Under the pieces are notes generated by a model, which saw nothing but the letters and a program-made list of their open reading frames with translations, searched no databases and was not told the origin of the DNA. A DNA stretch of 64,000 nucleotides from Pomacea canaliculata (lineage: Eukaryota > Mollusca > Gastropoda > Architaenioglossa > Ampullariidae), in contig NC_037590.1 of the NCBI RefSeq assembly GCF_003073045.1, positions 1,824,016-1,888,015 on the forward strand, given 5' to 3'. Shown one piece after another: positions 1-11,784 of the stretch; the first letter of the stretch is position 1, and each line of letters begins with the position of its first letter. Position numbers and translations under genes: made by a program.

Positions 1-2098
1 CGTTAGGAGCGTTATCTTAGCTGCGTCGCTTGTTAGTACCACTATGTGTCAGTGTCAGTGACAGTGACAGTGACAGTGACAGTGACACAGTACCGTGTCT
101 AGATGACAGCGCATTCCTTGATGTCGATATCATCTCAATTGTTAATCGAACCTTTACATAGGGGCGATATTGATGCTCGTCTAGATGACGACTGAACATC
201 ATGGTCAACACAGAAACTGCTCGGGCTATGCGTGTGTAGTGCCGGTGGGCGTGCGCGTGCGTGCGTGCATGCATATGTGTGTGTGTGTGCGTGCGTGCAT
301 GTGTGTGTGTACACGCGCGCGCTCGACTCATGAGAGCAAACAGAAACGTAAGAGCCGCTCAAAAAGTTCAGTGTTGCGCTGTTTTCTTTCAAGAGATGAT
401 TGCAAACTGATATTGTCGGAATCAATGTTAATGAGGACAACGGAGATTTCTACACGTCTTCGGCTAATATCATTAGCAGACGTTTGTCGTTTTCTTTTTT
501 CTCCAACATTCTTTTCCTACCCTTTTCTTCTTCTCTAACATACCACGCACGCACACACGCACACACACACACTTTCTAACTCACTCATAGATAGAGAAGA
601 TAGAGAAACATGAGTAAAATGACAAGAATAAGACCAAGAAGAGAACAAACAACAACAGCCCAATATTTTTTCTCATTGTGTAGTGACAAGCCGACAGAGA
701 AGCTGTGCTGAACTCATTCAGTCGGCGCTTCATCCTGCTCATTCGGTCCAACATCATCTAGATGAAACAAGACCAACACCATTTTCAATGCAATAGCTTT
801 TAGTTCAGGACCTAGGTTGTGTTTGACCTTTGACATCAAGCACGTGATCTGTTTACGTTCACTAAAACGTTAATAAACAGATGCTGACCAAATAAATAGG
901 ACTTTTGTAAAGGGAGGTGTTCAGAACTCCTAGAATTGATATTCTCGCCAAAAGACAAGACTCTCTCAAGATTTGATTCTGATGACAAGGAACACACACA
1001 CACACACGAAATCCACACATACACACGCACGCGCGCACACCTACATGCACTATGCGATCAGTCGCTTGTTTTTAAAGTTTTTTCCCAGTTAATCTGAGAT
1101 AATGAACCAACAAGACATTTTGCCGACTGCTGTTTGTTCAAGATTTGCAATTAGTGTTTTTCTCGCAAATATATTCCTAGTGCCACGATAAGACAGTATA
1201 ATTTTCACGCCGCTAGGGGGCAGCCTGTGCAAGATGGCTGCGCAGAAGGTCAGTGGTAACGAGAGTACAGGTGATGCTTGCATAATGAATGAAGAAAAGT
1301 GGATTATTTTCTGACAGTGAAATGTACCCCGCGTGTTATGATGTATAAAACAAGGGCCACAATCAGGTTGTCTTCAGTCATCTCAGGAGTGTCCGCGTAG
1401 TGTGCGCATGCGTGTAGTTCTCCGAGATGTGCGTTAATTCAAAGAGACTTCTAACGGGCTGAGATGTCGATGTGCATGCATGCTTTGATGTATGTTAAAC
1501 ATGCTTTGATGTATGCTAAACATGTTTTGATGTATGCTAAACATGTTTTGATGTATGCTAAACATGCTTTGATGTATGCTAAACATGTTTTGATGTATGC
1601 TAAACATGTTATGCGCATGATAAACATGTTCTGCACATAATACACACATGCTCTGTGCGAGGTTGACGTGCAGCAAAGGTGTTTTCGACACGATTAGGTC
1701 TGATGGCTCTCCTCTCTGTACAAACTATAGTATTTTATACTTTGTATTTTACCTGCATGTTGTTGCTCCATTTTTCCAGAAAGTCCTCTAACCTAAACGT
1801 TGTCAGCCTCTGTACTGCTGCAGGAGCTTTATAAGCCTTCATCAGGTACTTGTGTGATTTATTCAGAATGTTTATACTGCACCTACTATTAAAGCATTCA
1901 ATAAACTTAAGACTATATTTTGCTGTTTAACGACATATTTTGCTGTTTTGCTGATTGTTTCTTTATTGTTTTCTTCATTTATTTACTTTCCGGCTTCATT
2001 CTTTTGAAATGACTTTGCAATGATTTCTGTTTTTATCTCTTTTTTTCTTTCTTCCTCTCTAATCTTTTAATATCATTCAAGTGATTTCAATTTTGCAG
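1..2098. other. Upstream non-coding, low-complexity DNA
   Basis: No convincing gene is visible. The stretch holds a GACAGT-type short repeat (about 50-90), GT/GC-rich microsatellite DNA (240-330), CA-rich tracts (545-575, 990-1045) and a 21-bp minisatellite (listed separately). Open frames here encode only His/Thr/Cys/Val strings from the dinucleotide repeats. A pyrimidine-rich run ending in TTTTGCAG at about 2098 looks like a splice acceptor, so an unrecognised 5' untranslated exon of the GPCR gene may lie within this stretch. Confidence 0.6.
1478..1643. repeat. 21-bp minisatellite, about 7-8 copies
   Basis: Direct tandem copies of a 21-bp unit built on ACATGYTTTGATGTATGCTAA-like sequence begin near 1478. 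The first six units (to about 1603) differ at only a few positions, mainly C/T in ATGCTTT or ATGTTTT. The last copies (1604-1643) are degenerate and slightly shorter. Because 21 is divisible by three, the array is open on the minus strand and gives repetitive peptides that are not genes. Confidence 0.9.
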
Positions 2099-2115
2099 AA
2101 AAAATAAAGGAAAGG

Positions 2116-3420
2116 ATGATTGTCTCGTCAATCCATTCCTGCTTGACTTGTTGGCAGATGAATCTTCGTGGCTTTCTCACAACTTGTCTGCTGATTTCCA
2201 GGACGGTTGGTGAAGTCATTTCAAGACACCCATCCGGTTCCACGACAGCCCCTACAAAAAATACTTTGTTGACCCAAGCTGCTTTTCTAGAAGACACTGA
2301 TAATGAATATTTTATCTTCGCTGACTTGTATAACACCACGCTAGATACGGTAAGCTCTAACCTCAGGGTTACTAAGGATGCCACAAGCTCAGTAACCTTC
2401 TAACCAGAGATGGTACCACCGGAACATCCAGTAATTTCGACATAGTTAAGGCTACAGCAAGTACGGACAACACTGATTCTGTCATAGATAACACTACCAA
2501 AGTCATGGACATTTTTAGCTTAAGGTCTGCCACGAACAGCATTGAAGTCGACAACGGTTATCCCACGAAAGACACCAGTAAAATCCAAGACACTATTATC
2601 GGTTACGATGATGGTAAGACCTTTAGCGTACATGATACAAGCGAAGATGTTTATGATAATGTCAACGTAGAGAAGACTGGCAATAAGGATGACGAAGCTG
2701 TCAGCTTAAAAACAGTTATCAGTGACGATGAAGATGATTATACTAGCGCACTGCTTAGTCTGGCTTCCTCCGCCGGTGATACAGGGGGCGCTGGCATCAG
2801 TCAAAATCGCTCAGTAGATGTCGGGGACAATACAACTCTCGTCCTCAGTGACAAGAAGCCCTCAGGTACCTCTGAACGATGAGGAGTCCTTCGCGCCATC
2901 TTTGCTACAAGCCCGAGGGTTGCCATGGTCCTTGCAAACGATGTTGACAGCACGGGGAACGGTTCAAGTAAATTTTTCACTTTTGGGACGGAGGAGATCA
3001 TGAAATGCCTGTTTCAAAATGGATCTCTGACATCAGCGGAAGAAGAAGGAGCTTTCGTTTTCCAAGTCTCCAGCTTGCAAGCCGCCCAGATGCCCTTGAT
3101 GTCCACCTGCAACATAAAGGTACAAGTTCCTCTGGGCATGGTTGTACAGCTGCATGACATGATGCAGGATAGCACGGTCTGCTCCAACCTGAAGATCCGC
3201 GTGGTGGACACTGGAGTTAGTCCTGAGCAGGAACTCATCTCGTGGACATGCACGTTGTACAATATTTTTGAGATATTCAGCTTGTCCAGCTCCGTGACCA
3301 TCCATCTCACATCAAACATGGCATCGGTGTCAAGGGCCATGTTCCTGAGCTTCCGCTACACGAGCTTGCTTGGTGCCAGCCGGCCAGAACTGGAAGTCAC
3401 TTTTACCTCCTCAGTATCAG
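2116..3420 (+). CDS. GPCR exon 1: signal peptide, acidic linker, first CUB-like domain
   Basis: Preceded by a splice-acceptor-like TTTTGCAG (2098), so an untranslated exon may lie upstream. From Met 2158 a signal-like segment (leucines and threonines, ending near TVGEV) leads into Ser/Thr-rich sequence. Frame +1 stops at 2401-2403 while frame +3 opens at 2376, suggesting a one-base loss between them. The Asp/Ser/Thr-rich part meets a TGA at 2880-2882 and then resumes in the same frame as a CUB-like domain (about 2940-3400, with cysteines at STCNIK, VCSNLK and WTCTL, and the beta-strand FLSFRY). The donor is TCAG|GTATGG at 3420/3421, phase 1. The joins inside this exon are unproven; a small intron could be hidden. 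Confidence 0.65.
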
Positions 3421-6400
3421 GTATGGGACATGGCCGTCAGCCTACACAACAATCCAGCAGTCTCAAGGCAGTCTGTCCATTCATTTGTAACTGTGACTAT
3501 CTGTCAGTTTGAAGGAAATCGGTGAATGAATGATTGAACAACTCTGTAAGCTAACAGTATTTTTATTCTTATGGTCTTTAGATTGATTTTCTCCCCCATT
3601 TTAGGTTACATACAAACACCAGGGTTTGGCCAAGGCATGACAGACTTTCGTACAAACATGGACAGCTGGTTGGAGCTGGCGGTCCCGCCTGATCATTCTG
3701 CAATGATCAGTTTTGGGGTAACTCAATCAGCAACTTCACTTCCAGTTGCACCCTCAAGCGCCTGGACATTCACCTGGACGGCAACACATCCCGGCACCTG
3801 GTGAACAGAATCTGCGAGACCGACTTCTTCCTGCCAACGGTGTATCACGCCAACTCTCTCGTCTTCCACTTCCTGTCCATCACGAAGCTGACGTCCTTCC
3901 GGGTGCAGTTCTCTCTTCACTCTCGCACCGCCATGCCCCAGAAGCTGCCAAACGGCCGGTGGAACTGCTCGGCGGTACCCGACTGGACCCACTTCCACCA
4001 GCACTTCCCATGCAACGTCAGCTGCGACTGCTTGGGGTGTGAAGATGAGGCTCTGTGCCCCTACACCAGCGACGACTGCGGCGTGGGGTTCCTGGCGCTG
4101 GCGGACGGCTGTTTCCTGTACATCAGGGACAAAACAAAAAGCTGGGACCAAGCCAACAGGTATTGCCTGTCCCTGGACCTGAAACTCGCCGCCGTCAACA
4201 CCCCGCAGAGGGTGGAGGCCGTCAGGGACTTGTTCGAGGTGCAGCTGGCCAAGCGGCTTTATTTGTATGTTGGTCTGCGAGCCGGCACAGCACTGCCATA
4301 CATGTGAGTGTTGTAAACATAGGTTCAAATGTCGTTTCGAGTAACTTGTTGAATAATTCGTTAGGACATCATTCTATTTATAGGACCCCTGAATTTCTGA
4401 TCCACTGAGGTAGAGTTACTTCTGCTTCATGACAACGGCCTCAGGCTGCAGCATCTCACCTTACAGAAGGGTGAGCTTTTAAAAACCACTTTAACTGATC
4501 TATTCATTTTCTGTCTCTGAAACACACACAGGTATCGGGGTGCCTTCTATTGGAGTGACCGGTCCATTGCACACAACGCCGACAGCAGCATGCTGACGTC
4601 CTCCGCGCCATGTGGCAAGTGGTACCCGCGCTCCAGCAATAACTTCACCATGTCCAGCTGCGAGAAAACCCCACAGCCGCTCGACATCCTGAGTCATCAG
4701 TTCCTCTGTGAGAAAGAACTGCAGCACAGCAAGGGGTCCATTCTCCCAGAACAGATTCCGGCAATCGTCTCCCCTTCTGCCTCCTACTGGGAGGCGCTGC
4801 CAGCGAGGTTCGTGCAGTGCCCCGCCCGTCACATCACGCACACCTTCCTGACCTGCGATGCCGTCAGCGCCTGCTGGGGTCAAGGCCACGGTTCGGTGAC
4901 GTGCGACTCCCCCGTTACCCCTTCACCGCCATCTTTTTCAGTGCGCTGGCGGCGTGGAGCACGTGCCTTACACCTTGGTGTGCGACCACCGCGCCGACTG
5001 CAAGGACAGCAGCGACGAGGACTTCTGTCAGTTTGCTCTCTGCACCTTCAGCAGGCCCTTCGACTGTGGCAACGGACAGGTAAGGGCTGAGGTCAGACGA
5101 CATGCGTAATACTTGTGAACTGGGGTAAGTTAGTCACAACTTTATTTTTGTGTGTATTGTCTATATCGTGTGTTCATATATAAATATCATTTTTATTTGT
5201 ATGTTCTGATTCTGTGCATGCATGCAGTACATATTCGTGACTGTCAGAGAAGATCTACAGTGTGTGCAGAAGGTAGATGTATTTAGTAAATTATTGAGAA
5301 CATGTAGGTTTTGTGTGTAGCGTGCACTTTCGCATTACTTTGAAAATGTGTCACCTGGTAAATCGTGACAAACTTTGCAGTGCTTGCCCTGGAGCCAGCA
5401 GTGCGATGGCCTGGAGCAATGTCTGAACGGCGTGGACGAGAGGTGCACCAGGTGCACGCAGACAAACGTCAATCAAAACCTCAACTTGCCAACTGAGTCA
5501 GCTGTTATCATGCTAAACGCCAAGGGCCAGCTAATTCTGCAAGTCGTCGCTTTAGAAAAGAGGGAAGATGAACACGTGACCTGCGAGGAGACTCACTTCC
5601 GGTGCCCTCAGTCTGACGTCACGTACTGCCTGCCCGTCTTCCTGCGCTGTAACGGGCTGTACGACTGTCCTGGTCACGGGGACGAGGCGGCGTGTGACAG
5701 CTACACGTGTCCAGGCTTCTACCGCTGCCGCAACTCCCGGGTGTGTGTCCATCCCACACACCTGTGTGACGGCCTGTACCAGTGTCCGCACCACGATGAT
5801 GAGCTGCTGTGTGACCTCACCTGTCCTGACCCCTGTGTGTGTCACGGCCTCGCCTTCTTCTGTTCTCGACCTTTTAATGCCACCAACTTTCCCAGCCTGA
5901 GATTTCTCGAGGCTCGAGGTAGCGGCATGACTCCCGCCGACATGGAGAATAATATCCTTTTGATTCACCTCAGTCTGTCTTCCTGTCACCTCACAGCTCT
6001 GAGCCAGTTCTCGCTTCTTAACCTACGCAGCCTTGACCTTAGTGATAACCTATTGACCGTTTTGGCGGTTCAAGACTTTGAGAAGCTGGGCAATCTCCAG
6101 AAAATCACTTTAGCCAACAATCCTCTCTCGTCTTTCTTTCAAGGCGACATTTCTCGCCTCAGTCCTTTGTCATCGGTGATCTCGCTGGATGTCTCAAATG
6201 TGATCTTAGACGATGTGGACACGAGCCAATTCCACCATCTGTTTCCGGGTCTGCAGGTCTTGAACATGTCCGGTGCTGGCATCAGACGAATTTTGGGTGA
6301 GGGCTTTATGAGGTTCGCGAAGTTACAAACCCTCGGTATGCGAGGCTGCCCGTTGACCACGTTTCCCCGTGAAATGTTTCAGGGTCTGCAAGACTTGACG

Positions 6401-7512
6401 GCATCGATGCTGACAACTACAAAGTCTGCTGCCCGGTGACCCTGCCGCAGGGGTTCAACGTCCTCAACTGCCGCGCTCCGACGGATGACCTGTCGTCATG
6501 TGACGCCTTGCTGCGTTCAGACATCTACCGCACGTTCCTGTCCGTCGCTGCTGCTCTGTCCTTGGTGGCAAACATCGCAAGCACGGTCTACCGATTGTTC
6601 TTCCATAGAAGGACCGTTGCTCTCGGCTTTGACGTGTTTGTCACCAACCTAGCTCTGTCCGACACGCTGATGGGCGTGTACCTAGCCATGATAGGCGTAG
6701 CGGATCGAGTCTACTTGGGTGCATACCTGTGGAAGGAGGAAGAATGGAAAACTAGTTCAGTGTGCAAGTTCGCCGGCTTTCTGTCTATGGTGTCCCGAGA
6801 GGTGTCGGCCATACTTATTTGCCTCATTACCTTGGATCGGTTCTTAGTTCTGCATTTTCCGTTCCGCCGAGTGCATTTTCGCAAGCGTTCTGCACTCGCA
6901 GCCTGCGCGATATCTTGGTTGGTTGGCATCGTTATTGCTGCAGTCCCGTTGTTGCCAGCCATGGCGCACTGGCAGTTTTACAGCCAGACAGGAATTTGCA
7001 TCCCACTTCCCATCACGAGAAGCGACTTCCCCGGTCGAGGCTACTCCTTTGGTGTCATCATAGTTTTAAATTTGGTCCTTTTCCTTCTGATCGCCCTGGG
7101 CCAGGCTTTCATCTTTTGGTCTGTCCGCACCAACAGCATGTCGGCCTGCGACACTTCCAAGAAGAACAAGGACCTGACAGTCGCCCGTCGCCTTATTTCA
7201 GTAGCAGTGTGCAACTTTCTCTGCTGGTTTCCCATCGGTTTTCTTGGTGTGATGGCGTCCAATGGCATGGCAGTGTCAGACGAGGTCAACGTGGCCATGG
7301 CCATCTTTGTCCTTCCTATCAACTCTGCTCTTAACCCCTTTCTGTACACCGTTAACCTGCTGTTGGAGCGCAGAAGGCGCGTGCAAGAGGAACGAATGAT
7401 GAAGCGCATCAAACGCGAGATGCTGATGCCAGCAACAAAACAAGAAAGTCGTTTCAATAAAATCTCTGCTCAAGCCAAAGATTCATTTCGAGCAAAATGT
7501 CATCCTACATAA
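2116..7512 (+). CDS. Mosaic LGR-type GPCR (CUB, C-type lectin, LDLa, LRR, 7TM), GRL101-like
   Basis: A cell-surface, rhodopsin-family receptor with a very large ectodomain. Exons recognised by GT-AG borders: 2116-3420, 3605-4303, 4532-5079, 5381-7512. Order of parts: hydrophobic N-terminus (Met at 2116 or, with a better signal peptide, 2158), a Ser/Thr/Asp-rich linker, two CUB-like domains, a C-type-lectin-like domain, four LDLa modules, cysteine-capped leucine-rich repeats, then seven membrane segments with a DRF motif after TM3 and NPxxY in TM7. LDLa plus LRR plus 7TM is the class C LGR (relaxin-receptor-like) arrangement; GRL101 of the snail Lymnaea is the named relative. Ligand unknown. 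The frame is broken near 2376-2400, at a TGA 2880-2882, near 3712-3722, near 4934-4938 and near 6398-6404, so the gene is either damaged or contains sequencing indels. The exact 5' end is uncertain. Confidence 0.85.
3605..4303 (+). CDS. GPCR exon 2: second CUB domain and start of the C-type lectin domain
   Basis: Acceptor CCCCCATTTTAG precedes 3605; donor CAT|GTGAGT follows 4303 (phase 2). The exon opens with GYIQTPGFGQG, a typical CUB start, and continues to FHFLSITKLTSFRVQFSLH, a typical CUB end. The frame changes by one base near TTTTGGGG (3712-3719): upstream reads in frame +1, downstream (NFTSSCTLKRLDIHLDG) in frame +3. A cysteine-rich join and the first half of a C-type-lectin-like domain follow (ADGCFLYI, then WDQANRYC, then LYLYVGL in place of the usual WIGL). 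Confidence 0.8.
4532..5079 (+). CDS. GPCR exon 3: rest of lectin domain and first LDLa module
   Basis: Acceptor ACACACAG and donor CAG|GTAAGG. The phase-2 join restores Met-Tyr-Arg-Gly and completes the lectin fold (FYWSD, SSCEK, FLCEKEL). No QPD, EPN or WND calcium/sugar motif is evident, so sugar binding is doubtful. The frame shifts at TTTTT (4934-4938): with one T fewer the sequence reads PSFQCAGG and then a perfect LDLa core (CDHRADCKDSSDEDFC). The exon ends inside the second LDLa module, at DCGNGQ, phase 0. Confidence 0.8.
5381..7512 (+). CDS. GPCR exon 4: LDLa modules, leucine-rich repeats and complete 7TM domain
   Basis: The acceptor AACTTTGCAG falls directly before the LDLa half CLPWSQQCDG. 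Two more LDLa modules follow (CEET...DEAAC and CPGF...DELLC), then an LRR N-cap (CPDPCVCHG), about six leucine-rich repeats (to about 6400), and a cysteine cap (YKVCCPV) in the next frame, which needs one missing base at 6398-6404. The 7TM part (about 6520-7400) is intact: TM2 NLALSD, TM3 ending TLDRFLVLHFPF, TM6 FLCWFPIGF, TM7 NSALNPFLYTVN, then a basic tail. The whole LRR-7TM part sits in one exon, unlike vertebrate LGR genes, which split LRRs between exons. The stop is TAA at 7510-7512. Confidence 0.88.
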
Positions 7513-7732
7513 ATCACCAGAGTAGACATTAAACACATAGCCTATACTTATTGACAGTGTCTTATGTTTATGTTTAGATTATTTATGGTCTTTGGTAGAT
7601 ATAAATGTTTGATATTGTTATAAGGGAACTTTTACAAAAATCGCTGATGAGCAGAGTTTTGTTGAAATAGAAATTGCAAACTTATCAGTTGTCCCCTTTT
7701 TTCAATCGTTTGTCGTTTAGTCCTTGTTACTC

Positions 7733-8195
7733 CTCGAGGAGTGCCTGCTTGGTAATGATGTCAGCTGGTTAGTGCAGGGTGTGTCCTGTCCAGCCCCATT
7801 TGCGCCTTTTGATGTCCTGACTAGTGGCATTCTGATTGGTTTTTAACAGGCTGCTGTTGGAGATCTTTTCAAGCCATCTTATTCCCAAAATATGGCGTAG
7901 ACATCGGTTGGTAAAGGTCTGGAGCTTGTTGTTGATAGTGTTTATCACTCTCCAGGTTTCAGAACCATACAGTAGGACTGCCTTCACATTGGTGTTGAAG
8001 ATGCGGGTCTTATTGCTGAAGGAGAATACTCGGGAGTTCCAGATGGGGGGTAGGCTGTTGAAAGTATGCCTGGTCTTGTTGATACGGCTTTTTATGTCAT
8101 CATCCGCTCCACCGTCCTTGTTGACAATGCCCCCCTAGATACGTGAAGCGGTCTGTTTCTAGGATGTTCTCTCCTTGAAGTTGGACCATTTTAAT
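7733..8195 (-). mobile_element. LINE fragment: C-terminal end of a reverse transcriptase ORF
   Basis: Read on the minus strand, from about 8195 downward, a broken frame gives ETDRFTYLGGIVNKDGG, then INKTRHTFNSL, then VKAVLLYGSETWR and CLRHILGIRWLEKISN, ending in RRKWGWTGHTL. These are hallmark phrases of the post-catalytic region of RTE/craniofacial-development-2-like non-LTR retrotransposons common in molluscs. No catalytic YADD/FADD block is present and stops interrupt the frame, so this is a dead 5'-truncated copy lying just past the GPCR stop. Confidence 0.85.
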
Positions 8196-10064
8196 ACGTT
8201 AGTACAGTCCCCACCACTTTGTCAACGGTCGGTATGTTGAAATGACCTTCTGCCCTGTGTCTGCTCAGCGCGACTATTCTGTTTCACGATTTTCTTTCCG
8301 TTATGTGTGAATAGTTGATCATCATACAATGTGATGTCAGTCTATAACAAGTGATATATTTGTAACATTGGCGTTCACCCCATCCCAGTTCTAGGACTAT
8401 CTATGTGCCTTTTTTGGCAAACAGATTATTTTTGATTAGCCAATAGATATCGAGAGAACTCCAACTGAGGCCTGAGCAAGGGAAACGTGAAGTACATCAA
8501 CAATAAACACTTATCCATTACATATCTGAGTCACCTATTTTAAATATAGTAGTCGAGGGAAATGTTTCTCTCTTTATGTCTGCATTTGTGCGTGTTTTCT
8601 TCGTGCGGTTGTGTGTGATCTTAGGTTTACATTGTCATTAAGTTTACATACATTAGACCTACATCAGTCTTTAGATAACACTCTTAGACGAATTCTTAAC
8701 CCCTTGTCTGACTTAGTCAGCTGTAATGTCATTGCCCATGAGACTGTGGTGGGAAATCAGCCGGCTGGTTAGCAACATTTTAAACTGCTTCACTCTTTGG
8801 ACATTCAAGGATTTAAACAAAGTCAAATAAAGATAATCTACAGCAAATTACATTTGTAAAAGTTCAGCTGAAATTAAAAATCTCAAAGTCGTTGTCTGTT
8901 TGAAGACCACGTGTCGTCTACCTACAGGGTGACACACGACGGTTCGTGCGATAAGCTGATAACAGTTATCATCAGAACGAAGAAGAAGTCAGTGGGGAAG
9001 CTGAATGTCGACGATGTTGTAACAACAAGAGCTGTGGTGTTGCGGTCTACCAGCACCCCTTGTCGCATCTTCCCTGACAATTGAAGATGAAAGTTGGGTT
9101 CACATGAAGTCCTGCCCCAGGAACAAGTGAACAGTGAATGACGAGTGATGTGCACTAACTCGAGGAAGCTGCTGGTCAAAGATCGTTTGTTGATAACTGT
9201 ATTAGTCACCTCGCACAGCAGCTGACGATGACAGTTGAACCAAAGATTACAGTGGTGTAGTGGGTTAGTAGGGTTCACTCCACTACTAGAAGCAAGTAAT
9301 GGTACTCAGCTTATCCGGTTTTTAACTCTGCACTTAAAACTCTATTTTTGAATTTTCATTCTTGAACACTTTAATGTAATCCGGTCCGTTTATACAGCAC
9401 ACGGCTTTATTATTCAAAAACTTCTTGTCACCGCACGTGCAACACTTTGTAACGAGAAGTGAAATGTACCAGCAACCTCACAATGCCTCTATTGTATAGT
9501 ACATTTATAATTAATAAATATTTCCTTTTCTCATAACTCCAGTGTGAGCAGCTGTTTGACCCAGTCTCATGTTGCTTGTCTGGCCAAACGATTTTCAAAT
9601 TTATGATTTATCTGACTGAAATAAAATTATTTCAGCAAACAGTCAGTTGTATGGGCGTTATTTCTCATATCACCCAAAATGATGCAGCGATGTTGGTGAT
9701 GTAGTACAGATAGGAAGCGACAGCTTGATCGTGTGTGGACATTTCCTCTCACTTAACGGTACTCGGCGATAGCGCGCGCGCACACACACACAAACACACA
9801 ACACGCGCGCACACACACAAACACACACACCATGCAATAAACACGCACAATGACGACACACATGCGCGCGCTCGCGTGTTACATTGCTACACAGGCTGGT
9901 GTGGCGATAATAGGAACATAGATGGCAGTGAATGTGGAGAGTATGTTGGCAAATAAGGGTAGGAATGAGGAGTGGCATTTTGCCCGCCATGTACAGCGCG
10001 AGGTAACAACCTCTTGTTTGTATATCCGACCTTCGTACTTTAAAGAGGAGAGGGGAGGAGAGTA
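8196..10064. other. Intergenic DNA without a recognisable gene
   Basis: No coding pattern, RNA gene or repeat family is recognised apart from a CA/CG microsatellite at about 9773-9830. AT-rich tracts alternate with ordinary sequence. Confidence 0.5.
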
Positions 10065-10165
10065 CCCGGTAATGTAGTGGTTAAACACTTGCTTGTCACT
10101 ACAGCACTGAGAACCAAGAGGTCCTGGGTTCAAATCTCGTCTGGGGCGATGTGTATGACTGTTCG
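10065..10165 (+). repeat. tRNA-derived SINE head
   Basis: A tRNA-like pol III promoter is visible: an A-box-like TAGTGGTTAAACAC (10075-10088) and a B box GGTTCAAATCT (about 10127-10137) at normal spacing. It shares the run GTGGTTAAA..TTGC..TGTCA...CCTGGGTTCA with the element at 55.0 kb, so the two belong to one family. The 3' boundary is not clear. Confidence 0.7.
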
Positions 10166-11784
10166 CAACATTAGCTGTCGGTGGTGGTGGTGGGGAGGGG
10201 GGAGTTTCCGGTTACCACAATTTCCTACCTTCATCAGGTGCGAAATCATCTCTAAGAGGAAGCACGTTCCTGGCAAATCAACCCCAAACAACCAACCGAT
10301 TGACGAGGTGGTGCACATGTGTTGTAGTAACAGTAGGGAGGAGAGAATTCAGAAGAGTAGAGGAGTATAGAACCTTCATCAACCGTAGCTGGACAGGAAA
10401 GGGAAAAGGGGAGGGGGGTAATTGGTGTTTTACGCCGTGCCAGCAACTGAGGCTATATTACGGCAAGGCAGTCAGCCCTGTAAACAGACGCCACGTGCAG
10501 AGAAGGGAAAGGGAAGAGAATCAGTACAGCAGCCAGAGGTCAGGCAGTGCGATGAGACAAACAAGCAGCTCGGCTCAAAACAGGAACTAATTGATGCTCG
10601 TCCCCCCTTCTCCCAGCCAGCGTCACGATCACGTGGTAGCTCGCAATGAGGACAACGCCGATGACGGTCTATCCTGAATTCAGACTTGTCTGGACGGTGT
10701 CTAGTCCATGTCTGGTTTCTTTCCGTATTTACCGGCATGTTGTCTAGACATCGGCGGTTTGGGGTTCGAGGTCGACAGACTGTACAGCTCCTGTCCGCTG
10801 AGAGGACGGCTCCCCCTCCACAGTCAGGTCTGGAGGTTCACTTCCGATGCACAGAAGCCACCTGCTACCCGGCAAGACTGACGGCGTGGGTTTTGATGTG
10901 GCTTTGTAGTCAGATGTTGATGGCAGCGAAGATAAGAAGTAGGTCGTGTGAGCGGTCTCTACTCCCCACTAACGAGCATTCCCCCATCATGAATATAGAG
11001 CGAGATCGGTAGTAATTATCACAAACGTAGAACAACAAATAAACTCAGGTTCCCCTCAAGCCACACGCACGTAAACAAAAGTTGCAACACCGCTCATAGA
11101 TGTGTGTATGTAAGACAGGGACCAATGACCCTGACAACTTTTTTCGGTTGATTTCGATCAGTAATTGTTTTCAATCACCTTAACCGGCCTGAAAATGAAC
11201 ATTAAGCTGCCATTAAGACAACTACAAAAAGAAAAGAGATGTTTCACACAGAGGGACACGATGCATGCTCGCTGTATCACAGACAACAACTATGTCAATA
11301 ATGAAGACGCAGGTATATAGTCGGCTACCCTTCCTTCGTAAGGGGGGGGTGTGTGTGTTGGGGGATGGAGGGTTAAGATCGATGTGAGGCCTCAATTGAC
11401 TTGGGGGCCAGTTTTGTTGTTTCGTTGGTTTTGTGTGTGTGTGAGACAGAGAGAGAGCGGTACCTTTGTCTTCTCCCTGACTACAGTATCTCTAATTACC
11501 ACTCTTCCAAATATATACTCGGGTACCAATCAGCAACTTTCAGAACGACTGCAGGTACGGGTGTCGAGCCGTTAGCACGCCTCTCGCCTCACATCATGGC
11601 TGTCTACAGTCTACACAACTGCTTGTACAGCGATAAGACCTGTAGATAACACTCCTGACTGTACTACGTACCATGCTTCGCTGATGGTGCAATACACCTG
11701 TCACCTGTCTGCATGCACGTACTGCCTACGTCACGGATGGTGCAATACCCTCACGGAGTTGCTGAAATATTCTGCTTCAAACAA

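Noticed and set aside
17-538. Overlapping ORFs rich in His/Thr or Cys/Val
   Set aside because: Products of CA/GT and CG dinucleotide repeats, with no conserved features.
2350-2366. A 17-base GTAAGC...CAG micro-intron in GPCR exon 1
   Set aside because: Joining the flanks gives an immediate stop (TAA at 2373), and the length is not biologically plausible.
2880-2882. TGA as a selenocysteine codon in the GPCR
   Set aside because: No selenoprotein relationship for this family, and other clear frame breaks in the same gene give a simpler explanation.
3712-3731. A 13-base GT...AG interval (GTAACTCAATCAG) as a micro-intron explaining the GPCR frame change
   Set aside because: Removing it leads to the wrong frame, and introns this short are not spliced. 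A one-base indel fits the CUB sequence on both sides.
10065-10165. Functional tRNA gene
   Set aside because: Only A- and B-box homology remains. No complete acceptor stem or cloverleaf is seen, and related copies elsewhere show it is a SINE.
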